Assembly (NCBI RefSeq): GCF_007595705.1
Contig: NZ_NISY01000002.1
Location: 682,001 to 746,000 of the forward strand
Source: Streptomyces sp. SAJ15
GTDB taxonomy: Bacteria; Actinomycetota; Actinomycetes; Streptomycetales; Streptomycetaceae
Direction: 5' to 3'
Length of the DNA: 64,000 nt
In this document: positions 20,401-28,125 of the stretch, piece by piece
Layout: each line of letters begins with the position of its first letter
How positions within the stretch are numbered: position 1 is the stretch's first letter
Made by a program: the position numbers and the translations under genes
Notes under the pieces: generated by a model
The model's input: only the letters and a program-made list of their open reading frames with translations
Databases searched by the model: none
Told to the model about the DNA's origin: nothing

Positions 20401-21612
20401 GTGGCGGACAGAGGGTCGGAGCTGGTGGGCCGGCTGGCGGAGGCCGCTCGTCGGATGGGCGCCGCGGGTGGGCATGGCCACGCTGGCGAGGCGACCGTGT
20501 TGGCGGACCGGGACGACGCCACCGTCGTACGCCTCGGGGACGTCGTCGCCAAGGCGCACGCCGCTGTGGAAAGCCCGCGAGAGGCGGAGGCGCTCGCCGC
20601 GCGGGTGCGGCTCGCCGCCGACGCCCGCCTCGCGGGCATCCTGCTGCCGCCCCTGACGGCCGAGGTCGGCACGCTGCCCGGTGGTCGACCGGTGTCGCTG
20701 TGGCCGTACGGCGCGCCGGTGGCGCCGGACCACCCCGAGGACGCGCCCTGGGAGGCCGCGGGAACGCTGTTGGCGCGACTGCACGCGATACCCGTGACGA
20801 GCCCGCACGCGCTCCCGGTGGCAAGGACGGCCGCGCTCTCGCCCGTGACCGCGGCCGGTCACCGCCCGGCGACCCCGGCGATCCCGGCGATGCGCGGCCC
20901 CGCCAAGGCCGCCCGCGCCGTGGACCGGCTCCGTGCGGCGCTCCGCGAGCGTGGCGAGGCGGGCGGCGCCCAGCCCGCCGAGCCGCCCGCTGACGCCGCG
21001 GCCGGCCTGGGGGCCGGGGACGCGACCCCGAGCCGCCTCCGCCCCGCGGAGGAGCCCGCGCCCTCCCGCACCGTCGACGTGATCTTCGGTACGGGGGAGG
21101 TCGCCCACCGCGCGCCCACCCACCACGTGCCCGCGCACCGCGCGGCCGCCGCGTCCGTGCTGCGGGCCTGGGGCACGCTGCCCGCCTGGGCGCGCGGGGA
21201 GGCGCCCTCGCCCCGGGCGGACGTGCTGTGCCACGGGGACCTGCATTTGGGGCAGCTGGTGCGGCATCCCGGCCCGGAGGGGGCGTGGCTGCTGATCGAC
21301 GTGGACGACATGGGGCTGGGGGAGCCGGCGTGGGACCTGGCCCGGCCGGCCGCCTGGTACGCGACCGGGCTGCTGGACCCGGCGGACTGGGCGCGCTTCC
21401 TCGGCGCGTACCGCGCGGCGGGCGGCCGGGCGGTCCCGTCCGAGGGCGACCCGTGGGCGGAACTGGACGCGCCCGCTCGCGCGCTGACCGTGCAGACCGC
21501 GGCCACGGCGCTGCTCAAGGCCATGGCGGCGGACCGGCCGTTGGACGGGGTGGAGGAGGCCCTGGTGGAGGCGTGCACACGTATGAGCGCCCTCGCCGAG
21601 GCCGTAGGGTGA
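20401..21612 (+). CDS. Aminoglycoside phosphotransferase (APH) family protein
   Basis: Kinase-fold small-molecule phosphotransferase of 403 residues. The catalytic loop is VLCHGDLHLGQLV (the HGD-x-H pattern) and the metal-binding site is LIDVDDMGLGEPAWDLA, both about residues 276-315. The N-terminal lobe carries TVVRLGDVVAKAHA. A Pro/Ala-rich insert (about 180-230) separates the lobes. The start is GTG 20401. Members act on antibiotics or on metabolites such as choline. Nothing here points to resistance, so the substrate is left open. Confidence 0.8.
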   Translation: MADRGSELVGRLAEAARRMGAAGGHGHAGEATVLADRDDATVVRLGDVVAKAHAAVESPREAEALAARVRLAADARLAGILLPPLTAEVGTLPGGRPVSLWPYGAPVAPDHPEDAPWEAAGTLLARLHAIPVTSPHALPVARTAALSPVTAAGHRPATPAIPAMRGPAKAARAVDRLRAALRERGEAGGAQPAEPPADAAAGLGAGDATPSRLRPAEEPAPSRTVDVIFGTGEVAHRAPTHHVPAHRAAAASVLRAWGTLPAWARGEAPSPRADVLCHGDLHLGQLVRHPGPEGAWLLIDVDDMGLGEPAWDLARPAAWYATGLLDPADWARFLGAYRAAGGRAVPSEGDPWAELDAPARALTVQTAATALLKAMAADRPLDGVEEALVEACTRMSALAEAVG

Positions 21613-21678
21613 ACTCAGCGCGGCCGGACAGGAGTTCCGATCGCGTGATTTGTCCGAAGCATGAGGAGTTGAGCGGAC

Positions 21679-21957
21679 ATGCAGTGTCCCAAGTGCCATG
21701 CGCCGATGCATACGTACAACCGCAGCGGCGTCCAGATCGAGCAGTGCAGTGGCTGCCGGGGGATCTTCCTGGACTACGGCGAGCTGGAGTCGCTGACCCA
21801 GCTTGAGGCGCAGTGGACGCAGGCCGCCCCGCCGCCGCCCCCGCCGGCCCCGCAGGCGTACCCGGCCGCTCCCGCGTGGGGCGCGCCGCACCACGGCCAC
21901 CACGGGCACCACGGCCACCGGCACCGCACCTTCGGCCGCATGCTCTTCTCGTCCTGA
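21679..21957 (+). CDS. Small zinc-ribbon protein (TFIIB-type) with a His-rich tail
   Basis: The 92-residue protein has an N-terminal zinc ribbon with two CxxC pairs (CPKC at 3-6 and CSGCRGIFLDYGEL near 23-36), typical of the zf-TFIIB family. A Pro/Ala-rich linker and the tail HHGHHGHHGHRHR follow, likely able to bind metal. Partners of this family are not well defined. GAGGAG lies upstream of ATG 21679. It ends 13 bases before a strong terminator. Confidence 0.75.
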   Translation: MQCPKCHAPMHTYNRSGVQIEQCSGCRGIFLDYGELESLTQLEAQWTQAAPPPPPPAPQAYPAAPAWGAPHHGHHGHHGHRHRTFGRMLFSS

Positions 21958-21970
21958 ACGGGGAAACGAC

Positions 21971-22000
21971 CGAGGGCCGGAGCGGAAGCTCCGGCCCTCG
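21971..22000. terminator. Bidirectional terminator between the zinc-ribbon gene and the tRNA operon
   Basis: CGAGGGCCGGAGC (21971-21983) pairs with GCTCCGGCCCTCG (21988-22000) around GGAA. It serves both the plus-strand gene and the minus-strand tRNA operon, whose last tRNA ends at 22013. Confidence 0.8.
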
Positions 22001-22012
22001 GCCTTATCGGTG

Positions 22013-22084
22013 TGGACGATACTGGGATTGAACCAGTGACCTCTTCCGTGTCAGGGAAGCGCTCTCCCGCTGAGCTAATCGTCC
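22013..22084 (-). tRNA. tRNA-Val(GAC), copy 3 of the operon
   Basis: Folds as a 72-base cloverleaf: acceptor GGACGAT/ATCGTCC, D-arm GCTCAGCGGGAGAGC, anticodon arm CTTCC-CTGACAC-GGAAG (anticodon GAC), T-arm CTGGTTCAATCCCAG, discriminator A. CCA is not encoded. It is identical to the copy at 22222-22293. Confidence 0.95.
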
Positions 22085-22126
22085 TCGGGAACCGCACGAA
22101 TCAACCACCTACGTGCGGGCACTGCG

Positions 22127-22198
22127 TGCGCGATACTGGGATTGAACCAGTGACCTCTTCCGTGTCAGGGAAGCGCTCTCCCGCTGAGCTAATCGCGC
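22127..22198 (-). tRNA. tRNA-Val(GAC), copy 2, acceptor-stem variant
   Basis: Same body and GAC anticodon as its neighbours, but the acceptor stem is GCGCGAT/ATCGCGC instead of GGACGAT/ATCGTCC. Base pairs 2-71 and 3-70 are both replaced by other Watson-Crick pairs. CCA is not encoded. It lies 42 bases from copy 3 and 23 bases from copy 1. Confidence 0.95.
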
Positions 22199-22221
22199 GG
22201 GCGGATCCTCGCGGATCCGAG

Positions 22222-22293
22222 TGGACGATACTGGGATTGAACCAGTGACCTCTTCCGTGTCAGGGAAGCGCTCTCCCGCTGAGCTAATCGTCC
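22222..22293 (-). tRNA. tRNA-Val(GAC), copy 1
   Basis: A 72-base cloverleaf with anticodon GAC in CTTCC-CTGACAC-GGAAG and acceptor GGACGAT/ATCGTCC. Only one base separates its 5' end from the encoded CCA of the upstream tRNA-Cys. Confidence 0.95.
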
Positions 22294-22294
22294 T

Positions 22295-22368
22295 TGGAGG
22301 TGGAGACGGGATTTGAACCCGTGTAGACGGCTTTGCAGGCCGTTGCCTCGCCTCTCGGCCACTCCACC
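22295..22368 (-). tRNA. tRNA-Cys(GCA), CCA encoded
   Basis: Acceptor GGTGGAG/CTCCACC with discriminator U, anticodon loop CTGCAAA (GCA), T-arm GGGTTCAAATCCC. Unlike the other tRNAs here, the 3' CCA is encoded (22297-22295). Confidence 0.95.
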
Positions 22369-22398
22369 AGTCGCGGGGGACGGGAATCCCCCACTCCG

Positions 22399-22471
22399 AG
22401 CGGACGACGAGATTCGAACTCGCGACCCTCACCTTGGCAAGGTGATGCTCTACCAACTGAGCCACGTCCGC
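22399..22471 (-). tRNA. tRNA-Gly(GCC)
   Basis: First gene of the operon. Acceptor GCGGACG/CGTCCGC with discriminator U, anticodon loop TTGCCAA (GCC), T-arm GAGTTCGAATCTC. CCA is not encoded. The promoter lies about 40 bases upstream. Confidence 0.95.
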
Positions 22472-22517
22472 AGGTGTCGTTTCTCCGGGGCGCTTCCGCG
22501 TCCCGGCGACGTGTTGA

Positions 22518-22546
22518 ACTCTAGCGGATTCCTGGGCCAGCTCAAA
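22518..22546 (-). promoter_or_regulatory. Promoter of the Gly-Cys-Val-Val-Val tRNA operon
   Basis: On the minus strand, TTTGAG/TTGAGC (22546-22540) and TAGAGT (22523-22518) are separated by 16-17 bases, close to the housekeeping consensus. Transcription would start near 22511, about 40 bases before tRNA-Gly. Confidence 0.6.
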
Positions 22547-22642
22547 TTCCGTTTCCCCAGCGTGCTGAGCCGCTGCCCTCCCGGACACCTCCGATTCACC
22601 TGCCCGAGGCACCCTTGGGCGCCCCGCCATAGACTCGCTGAC

Positions 22643-23710
22643 GTGTACGACCTCCCCCCTCTGGCCCGCTTCGGCGGCCTCGTCGCAACCGATCTGCGCG
22701 ATGTGACCAGCGACCCCGCGGCCCTGGACTCCAGGGGCTTCTGGGCCGTGGTCGCGGACTTCGAGGGCGGGCTCATGTGCGCCCGGTTCGGCGATGTGCG
22801 CAGTGAACCGGTGCCCGAGCCGGTGCCCGGGGCCTGGCGCGGCCCGGCCCCCGCCGACTGGACCTCCTCCCTGGACCGGGCCGCCTACGAGGAGGGCGTG
22901 CGCCGCATCCGCGCGTACATCGCGGCCGGTGACGTCTACCAGGCCAATCTGTGCCGAGTGCTGTCCGCACCGCTGCCCGACCCCGCGCGGGCCGACGTGG
23001 ACGCGCTCACGGCCGTGCTGGCGCGCGGCAACCCGGCCCCGTACGCGGGGACCGTCCGGCTGCCCCGGCACGGCGTGGAGGTCGCCACGGCCTCGCCCGA
23101 GCTGTATCTGCGGCGCACCGGCCGGACGGTGGAGTCCGGGCCGATCAAGGGCACCGGGCGCACCGCCGCGGATCTGTTGGAGAAGGACCACGCCGAGAAC
23201 GTGATGATCGTGGACCTGGTCCGCAACGACCTGGGGCGGGTCTGCGCCACCGGTTCGGTGACCGTGCCGGCGCTGTGCGCCGTGGAACCCCACCCCGGCC
23301 TGGTCCACCTGGTCTCCACGGTCCGCGGGCAGCTGGCCGAGGGGGCGGGTTGGGCGGAGCTCTTCGCCGGAACGTTTCCGCCGGGCTCGGTGACCGGCGC
23401 GCCCAAGTCGAGCGCACTGCGGATCATCCGGGAGCTGGAGACCGCGCCCCGCGGCCCGTACTGCGGCGGGATCGGCTGGGTGGACGCCGACAGCGGCAGC
23501 GGTGAGCTCGCGGTCGGCATCCGCACCTTCTGGATCGACCGGACGCCCGAGGACCTCCCCGGCGGGCCGGTGCTGCGCTTCGGCACCGGCGCCGGCATCA
23601 CCTGGGGCTCGGACCCCGAGCGGGAGTGGCGGGAAACCGAGCTGAAGGCGTCCCGGCTGCTCGCGGTAGCGTCGGGGGCACATCAGCCGACGGAAGGGGC
23701 CGCACGGTGA
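22643..23710 (+). CDS. pabB: Aminodeoxychorismate synthase component I (PabB)
   Basis: Chorismate-binding enzyme making 4-amino-4-deoxychorismate for folate, with ammonia from a separate amidotransferase. The 355-residue protein holds the chorismate-binding core: AAGDVYQANLCR, GPIKGTGRTAADLLEKDHAE (PIKGT is the PabB/TrpE substrate motif) and GTFPPGSVTGAPKSSALRII. GTG 22643 fits a leaderless transcript because TAGACT (22630-22635) lies seven bases upstream. Longer frames would read into the tRNA genes. The stop overlaps pabC (GTGA), which favours PabB over anthranilate synthase. Confidence 0.88.
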   Translation: MYDLPPLARFGGLVATDLRDVTSDPAALDSRGFWAVVADFEGGLMCARFGDVRSEPVPEPVPGAWRGPAPADWTSSLDRAAYEEGVRRIRAYIAAGDVYQANLCRVLSAPLPDPARADVDALTAVLARGNPAPYAGTVRLPRHGVEVATASPELYLRRTGRTVESGPIKGTGRTAADLLEKDHAENVMIVDLVRNDLGRVCATGSVTVPALCAVEPHPGLVHLVSTVRGQLAEGAGWAELFAGTFPPGSVTGAPKSSALRIIRELETAPRGPYCGGIGWVDADSGSGELAVGIRTFWIDRTPEDLPGGPVLRFGTGAGITWGSDPEREWRETELKASRLLAVASGAHQPTEGAAR

Positions 23711-24546
23711 CGGGAACGATCTGGTTGGACGGCGCGCTGCGCGCGGCGGACACCGCGCGGGTGTCGGTCTTCGACCACGGCCTGACGGTCGGTGACGGGG
23801 TCTTCGAGACGCTCAAGGCCGAGCGCGGCCGGGCCTTCGCCGTCACCCGCCACCTGGAGCGGCTCGCCCGCTCCGCGCGGGGGCTCGGACTGCCCGAGCC
23901 GGACCTCGACGAGGTGCGGCACGCCTGCGCCCGGGTGCTCGCGGCCAACCCGATGGAACGCGGCCGGCTCCGGATCACCTACACCGGCGGCGTCTCCCCC
24001 CTCGGCTCCGAGCGCGGCACCACGGGCCCGACCCTGGCGGTCGCCCTCGGCGTCTCCGCGCCCCGCGCGGACACCACCGCCGCGATCACCGTGCCCTGGA
24101 CGCGGAACGAGCGCTCCGCGCTGGCGGGACTGAAGACGACCTCCTACGCCGAGAACGTGATCGCCCTCGCGCGGGCCCACCAACACGGCGCCAGTGAGGC
24201 GCTGTTCGCCAACACCGTCGGCCGGCTCTGCGAGGGCACCGGCTCGAACGTCTTCGTGGTGCTCGACGGCGAGCTCTACACGCCCCCGGTCGCCGCGGGC
24301 TGCCTCGCGGGCATCACCCGGGCCCTGGTGGTCGACTGGGTGGGCGCCCAGGAGGCCGACCTGCCGTTCGACGTGCTGAGCCGGGCGGAGGAGGTCTTTC
24401 TGACCTCCAGCCTGCGGGACGTCCAGGCGGTGGCGAGGCTGGACGAGCGAACGCTGCTGTCGGATCCGGAAGTACCGGGGCCGGTCGCCGCCAAGGCCAT
24501 GCGGATCTTCGCGGAGCGTTCGGCGGTCGAGCCCGACCCGGCGTAG
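23707..24546 (+). CDS. pabC: Aminodeoxychorismate lyase (PabC), class IV PLP enzyme
   Basis: Releases pyruvate from aminodeoxychorismate to give p-aminobenzoate. The 279-residue protein shows the class IV fold: FDHGLTVGDGVFETLKA near the N-terminus, LAGLKTTSYAENVIALARAH with the PLP lysine (about residue 142), and CEGTGSNVFVV. Branched-chain or D-amino-acid transaminases share this fold, but the GTGA overlap with pabB points to PabC. The start is GTG 23707. Confidence 0.85.
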   Translation: MTGTIWLDGALRAADTARVSVFDHGLTVGDGVFETLKAERGRAFAVTRHLERLARSARGLGLPEPDLDEVRHACARVLAANPMERGRLRITYTGGVSPLGSERGTTGPTLAVALGVSAPRADTTAAITVPWTRNERSALAGLKTTSYAENVIALARAHQHGASEALFANTVGRLCEGTGSNVFVVLDGELYTPPVAAGCLAGITRALVVDWVGAQEADLPFDVLSRAEEVFLTSSLRDVQAVARLDERTLLSDPEVPGPVAAKAMRIFAERSAVEPDPA

Positions 24547-24686
24547 CGCGGGCTCCTTCGCCGCACCGCCCTCGGTCGTCCCTCCGCGTGGTCGCGCGCA
24601 TACGGGCGGTGTCGTGCGGAGTGGTCGGTGCGGCGGGCTTCCCCGAAGCTGGTGACGGCCGGCCGCCCGGCAGGTAGAACACGAAG

Positions 24687-25526
24687 ATGACCACCACTCT
24701 GCGGCCCTCCGCGCCCGAGCGGCGTACCGACGACGGCGGGCGTGCCCGCCCGTACGAGGTGTGCGTCAACAGTCGGCCGGTCGGCCGGATCGAGCTGGCC
24801 ACCTCCGCGCGCTTCGGGCCGACCGTCGGCCGGATGGAACGCCTGGAGATCGACGAGCGCGACCGGCACCGCGGCCGGGGCACGGTCGCCGCACTGGCCG
24901 CCGAGGAGGTGCTGCGCGGCTGGGGGTGCCGGCGCGTCGAGACCACCATTCCGGCCGCCGCCACGACCGCCCTGGGGCTCGCGGGCGCGCTCGGCTACGG
25001 GGAGCGCGGTCGTCAGATGGTCAAGGAGCTGCCGCGGGTGGCGCCCACCCTGCCGCCGGGCTGCGAGCCGCGCGCCATGACGGCGGCCGACTACGCGAAG
25101 TGGCTCCCGCGCGAGCGCGCGCACCACGTCCGCGGCCTGGTGGAGCGCGGGGTGCCGGAGGAGCGGGCCCGCGCCGTGACGGACGCCGACCACGCGGCCA
25201 AGCTCCCCGACGGGCCCGCGGGGGAGGACGTCGCGCTGCGGATCCTCGCCCACCACGGCATCGATGTCGGCACGCTCTGGGTGGCCTTCGGCGGCGATTG
25301 GGAGGACGGCGTGGACGCGTATGTCCTCACCGTCGACGTGGACGAGCGGCACCGCCGCCACGGCCACGGCCGCACCCTGATGCTCCTGGCGGAGCGGGAG
25401 AGCCTGGCGGTCGGGGCGCGCACCCTGGGGCTGCACGTCGTCGCGGGCAACGCGCCCGCGCTGCGGCTCTACGAGTCCCTCGGCTACCGCCCCACCCGCT
25501 ACCACCTCGCCAAGGAGCTGCTCTAG
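24687..25526 (+). CDS. GNAT family N-acetyltransferase with two GNAT-like halves
   Basis: A 279-residue protein with a degenerate N-terminal half (RMERLEIDERDRHRGRGTVA, a GNAT motif A) and a full C-terminal half (YVLTVDVDERHRRHGHGRTL, then NAPALRLYESLGYRPTRYHL). Both halves keep the R-x-x-G-x-G acetyl-CoA loop pattern, so this looks like a tandem GNAT. The ribosome site before ATG 24687 is weak. The substrate is unknown. It converges on the DsbA-like gene. Confidence 0.78.
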   Translation: MTTTLRPSAPERRTDDGGRARPYEVCVNSRPVGRIELATSARFGPTVGRMERLEIDERDRHRGRGTVAALAAEEVLRGWGCRRVETTIPAAATTALGLAGALGYGERGRQMVKELPRVAPTLPPGCEPRAMTAADYAKWLPRERAHHVRGLVERGVPEERARAVTDADHAAKLPDGPAGEDVALRILAHHGIDVGTLWVAFGGDWEDGVDAYVLTVDVDERHRRHGHGRTLMLLAERESLAVGARTLGLHVVAGNAPALRLYESLGYRPTRYHLAKELL

Positions 25527-25699
25527 CGACGGCGGGGGCCCGATGCCGGCGCCGCTGCGGCGGAGCGACCCGGGTCGCGGGCACGCCCTGTGCGGGCGGG
25601 ACTCCGGACCCCGTACGAGACCGGCCTGTGAACCTGCCACCGTTCCGGGACCGAGCCGGGGGCCCGGCGCCGTGTGGTGGTCGGGCCCGCGGTCGGCGG

Positions 25700-26224
25700 T
25701 CAGCCCTGGTCGGCCAGCAGCCGGTCCGCGATCTCCTCGATGCGCTCGCGCAGGCCCTCCTGGCTCTTGCCGCCGTCCAGCCGCTCCCCGCCGATCACGT
25801 ACGTCGGGGTGCCGGTGACGCCGATCGCCTTGCCCTCGGCGTGGTCCGCGTCGACGATCAGGATGTGCCGGCCGTCGATCAGCGCGGTGTCCATCTCCTC
25901 GGCGTCCAGGCCCAGTTCCCGCGCCACCTCGACCAGCAGCGACTCGCCGCGCTCGCCGAGCTGCTCCGCGCGGGCCAGCACCGCCTCCACGTACGGCCAG
26001 CCCTGGCCCTGCTCCGCCGCCTCCTCCGCGGCCTGCGCGGCCGCGTGGGCGTGCTTGTGCCGCTCCAGCGGGAAGTGACGCAGCCGGATCTCCAGGCGGT
26101 CCGCGTAGCGCTCGCGCAGGGCGTGCAGGTCGCTCAGCGCGCCGCGGCAGTCGGGGCACTGGAGCTCGCACCACACGTCGAGGACGACGGGGCCGGCGGG
26201 GCGGGACGGTTCGGTGTCGCTCAT
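25700..26224 (-). CDS. DsbA-family thioredoxin-fold protein (CPDC active site)
   Basis: Predicted thiol-disulfide oxidoreductase of 174 residues. The active site is WCELQCPDCRGAL near residue 20, and the cis-Pro loop is GVTGTPTYVIGG, as in DsbA/FrnE proteins with a helical insert between. No signal peptide or membrane segment is present, so it is probably cytoplasmic. ATG 26224 (MSDTEPSRPAGPVVLDVW) is chosen over a much longer upstream frame because that extra stretch has no coding character. GGGAGA precedes it. Confidence 0.83.
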   Translation of the reverse strand: MSDTEPSRPAGPVVLDVWCELQCPDCRGALSDLHALRERYADRLEIRLRHFPLERHKHAHAAAQAAEEAAEQGQGWPYVEAVLARAEQLGERGESLLVEVARELGLDAEEMDTALIDGRHILIVDADHAEGKAIGVTGTPTYVIGGERLDGGKSQEGLRERIEEIADRLLADQG

Positions 26225-26378
26225 GGGGCCAGTCTCCCAGCCCGCGGCGTACTCCTCGCACTCGGACCCGGGGACGAGGCGGGCCCGGAGATCTCCCTGA
26301 GCCGGCGCCCAGACGATGGTCCGTACCCCGCCGCGAGGTGCACGATGGAAGGACAGCACCCACCGGCGGGAGGAACCG

Positions 26379-26819
26379 ATGCTGACCGAGACCGTCTGCT
26401 CCGCCCTGTCCGCGGCCGGACTGGGCATCGCCGGGCTGACGGCGTACCGCAGACGCTTCCGGGCCGCGGCCCGGATCGCCGCGTACGCGCTGATCCCCCT
26501 GGGCCTGGTCATGACCGGGATCATCGACTGGGTCGCCGATCTGGTCTTCAAGCCCAGCGTCTGGTTGGGCTTCGGGGTGCTGGGGCTCTCCTGGCTGCTG
26601 TTCGCGCTGACCCGGGCCGCCGACCGCCGCGCGGTGGGCGCCGCCGAGGAGCACGGGGCCGTGTCCGGCGCGGGAGCCGGCGAGCTGCCCGCCGGGGCCG
26701 GTCGCCCGGCCGCGCGCGGGAGGCCGGGCAGGACCGCCGGACAGGGTGGGTCCAAGAAGGCGGCCGCCGGCGACGACTTCTCGGAGATCGAAGCGATCCT
26801 CAAGAAACACGGTATCTGA
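26379..26819 (+). CDS. Small membrane protein, unknown function
   Basis: Unrecognised 146-residue protein. Helices are predicted at about residues 6-20, 30-50 and 56-74 (VWLGFGVLGLSWLLFALT). A Gly/Ala/Arg-rich linker and a conserved-looking amphipathic end DDFSEIEAILKKHGI follow, resembling a docking peptide. ATG 26379 has a good GGGAGGA site upstream. It diverges from the DsbA-like gene. Confidence 0.65.
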   Translation: MLTETVCSALSAAGLGIAGLTAYRRRFRAAARIAAYALIPLGLVMTGIIDWVADLVFKPSVWLGFGVLGLSWLLFALTRAADRRAVGAAEEHGAVSGAGAGELPAGAGRPAARGRPGRTAGQGGSKKAAAGDDFSEIEAILKKHGI

Positions 26820-26895
26820 CGATCTTGGTGAACTAGCTGTCAAAAAGCGTGAGTTGGTCGCGTGCCTCGGCACGGTGCGTCATCATCTCCGCGAG

Positions 26896-27294
26896 ATGCA
26901 GCAATCACCCGGGGAGCGACCTCCCCTCGTCGAACGACCGCGGGTCCCCTGTCGGTCCGCCCAGTGCCCCTCGGCCCACCGTCGCCAGGTCCCGTGTCCG
27001 ACGGCCCCACGGCGGCAGGCCCCCTCGCCCCTGCCGCACCCGCCCGTGCCGCACCAGGCCGAGCCGCCCGCGTGGCCGTCCGCGCCCTCCGTACCGGCCG
27101 CGCGGCTGCCCGGGGCGTCCGAGCCGTCGGCACCGACGCCGCCGGCCGCGCCGGCGAAGCCCGCTCCGCCGGCCGCGGCCGAAGAGTCGCGCGGCTGTCT
27201 GTTCGCCCTCTCGCAGCCCCCGCTGATGCTCTTCCTCGGAGTCATCGGCATGCTGCTGCTGCTCACCGCCGTCCACGACCTCTACCGCTGGTGA
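26896..27294 (+). CDS. Pro-rich protein with a C-terminal membrane anchor
   Basis: Unrecognised protein of about 132 residues. A Pro/Ala-rich N-terminal 95 residues are followed by GCLFALSQPPLMLFLGVIGM and a hydrophobic run ending HDLYRW, a tail anchor. The start is uncertain: ATG 26896 has only a weak ribosome site, and a GTG near 26876 is possible. The anchor is the best evidence that the frame is real. Confidence 0.45.
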   Translation: MQQSPGERPPLVERPRVPCRSAQCPSAHRRQVPCPTAPRRQAPSPLPHPPVPHQAEPPAWPSAPSVPAARLPGASEPSAPTPPAAPAKPAPPAAAEESRGCLFALSQPPLMLFLGVIGMLLLLTAVHDLYRW

Positions 27295-27371
27295 CGACGA
27301 TCACGTACGCGGCCCAACGCCCGAGGTCCAACGCCCGAGGGGCCCGGAGGCAGGGGGCTCGCCCGGGCCGA

Positions 27372-27929
27372 TCAGTCCGCGGCCTCGCGGCGGCGCGCCC
27401 GGTAGGCCGCGACATGGAGCCGGTTCCCGCAGGTGCGGCTGTCGCAGTAGCGGCGGGAGCGGTTGCGGGACAGGTCGACGAAGGCCCGCCCGCAGTCCGG
27501 GGCCTCGCAGCGCCGCAGCCGCTCCCGCTCGCCGGCCACCACCAGGAAGGCCAGAGCCATGCCGCCGTCCGCGGCGAGGTGGTCGGCGACCGACGCGCCG
27601 GGCGCGAAGTAGTGGACGTGCCAGTCGTAGCCGTCGTGGTCGGTGAGCTGGGGGGTGGTGCCGGCGCCGGCCACCATGGTGTTGAGCAGCGCGGCGGTGG
27701 CCTTGGTGTCCTCGGCGGCGAAGACCTCGGTGAAGCGGGCGCGGACCTCGCGGACCGCCGCCAGGTCACGCTCCGTGAGGTTTCGCACGTCGCTGATCGA
27801 CTGCTCCTCGACGAAGCGGCGCAGGGCGGCTACGTCGGTGAGCTCGTCCTGGTCGGTGCCTTCCGGCGTGGTGTTCACCAGGGCGACGACCGCGTCGAGC
27901 GCGCACCGGGTGTCGTGATTGATCAGCAC
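27372..27929 (-). CDS. CGNR zinc-finger domain protein
   Basis: Probable nucleic-acid-binding regulator of 185 residues. The N-terminal alpha-helical ABATE-like domain (residues 1-125, DTRCALDAVVALVNTTPEG) is followed by a C-terminal CGNR zinc finger: RCEAPDCGRAFVDLSRNRSR, then RYCDSRTCGNRLHVAAYRAR, giving four zinc-ligand cysteines and the name-giving CGNR. The start is GTG 27929 with AGGGAG upstream. It lies downstream of ssgB beyond a terminator. Confidence 0.85.
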   Translation of the reverse strand: MLINHDTRCALDAVVALVNTTPEGTDQDELTDVAALRRFVEEQSISDVRNLTERDLAAVREVRARFTEVFAAEDTKATAALLNTMVAGAGTTPQLTDHDGYDWHVHYFAPGASVADHLAADGGMALAFLVVAGERERLRRCEAPDCGRAFVDLSRNRSRRYCDSRTCGNRLHVAAYRARRREAAD

Positions 27930-27987
27930 GGTTGGCTCCCTGGGACATCCCTTCGATCCTGCCGACTCTAGCGGCTCGGCACGCCGA

Positions 27988-28023
27988 GGTGCCGCCGCCG
28001 CGGGTCTCCGCGGCGGCGGCACC
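27988..28023 (-). terminator. Terminator after ssgB
   Basis: GGTGCCGCCGCCGCGG (27988-28003) pairs perfectly with CCGCGGCGGCGGCACC (28008-28023) around GTCT, between the ssgB stop and the CGNR gene on the same strand. Confidence 0.7.
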
Positions 28024-28125
28024 CTCGCCACCTGTGCTGATGTTCGGTTGTTCGACCGCGACCGCGGTGTTCGCGCCGTCTCCCCGAGTCGGACGGCTGC
28101 GCTCGGCTCTCCTCGCTCCTCGGCC

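Noticed and set aside
20401..21612. Aminoglycoside resistance gene
   Set aside because: The fold matches the APH superfamily, but nothing in sequence or context indicates an antibiotic substrate. The N-lobe and Pro-rich insert differ from resistance enzymes I know.
22013..22471. tRNA cluster as an integration site of a mobile element
   Set aside because: No integrase, no partial tRNA duplicate and no att-like direct repeat are found near the tRNA genes.
24276..26873. An 865-codon minus-strand open frame across pabC, the GNAT gene and the DsbA-like gene
   Set aside because: It covers three well-supported genes in other frames and has only low-complexity translation.
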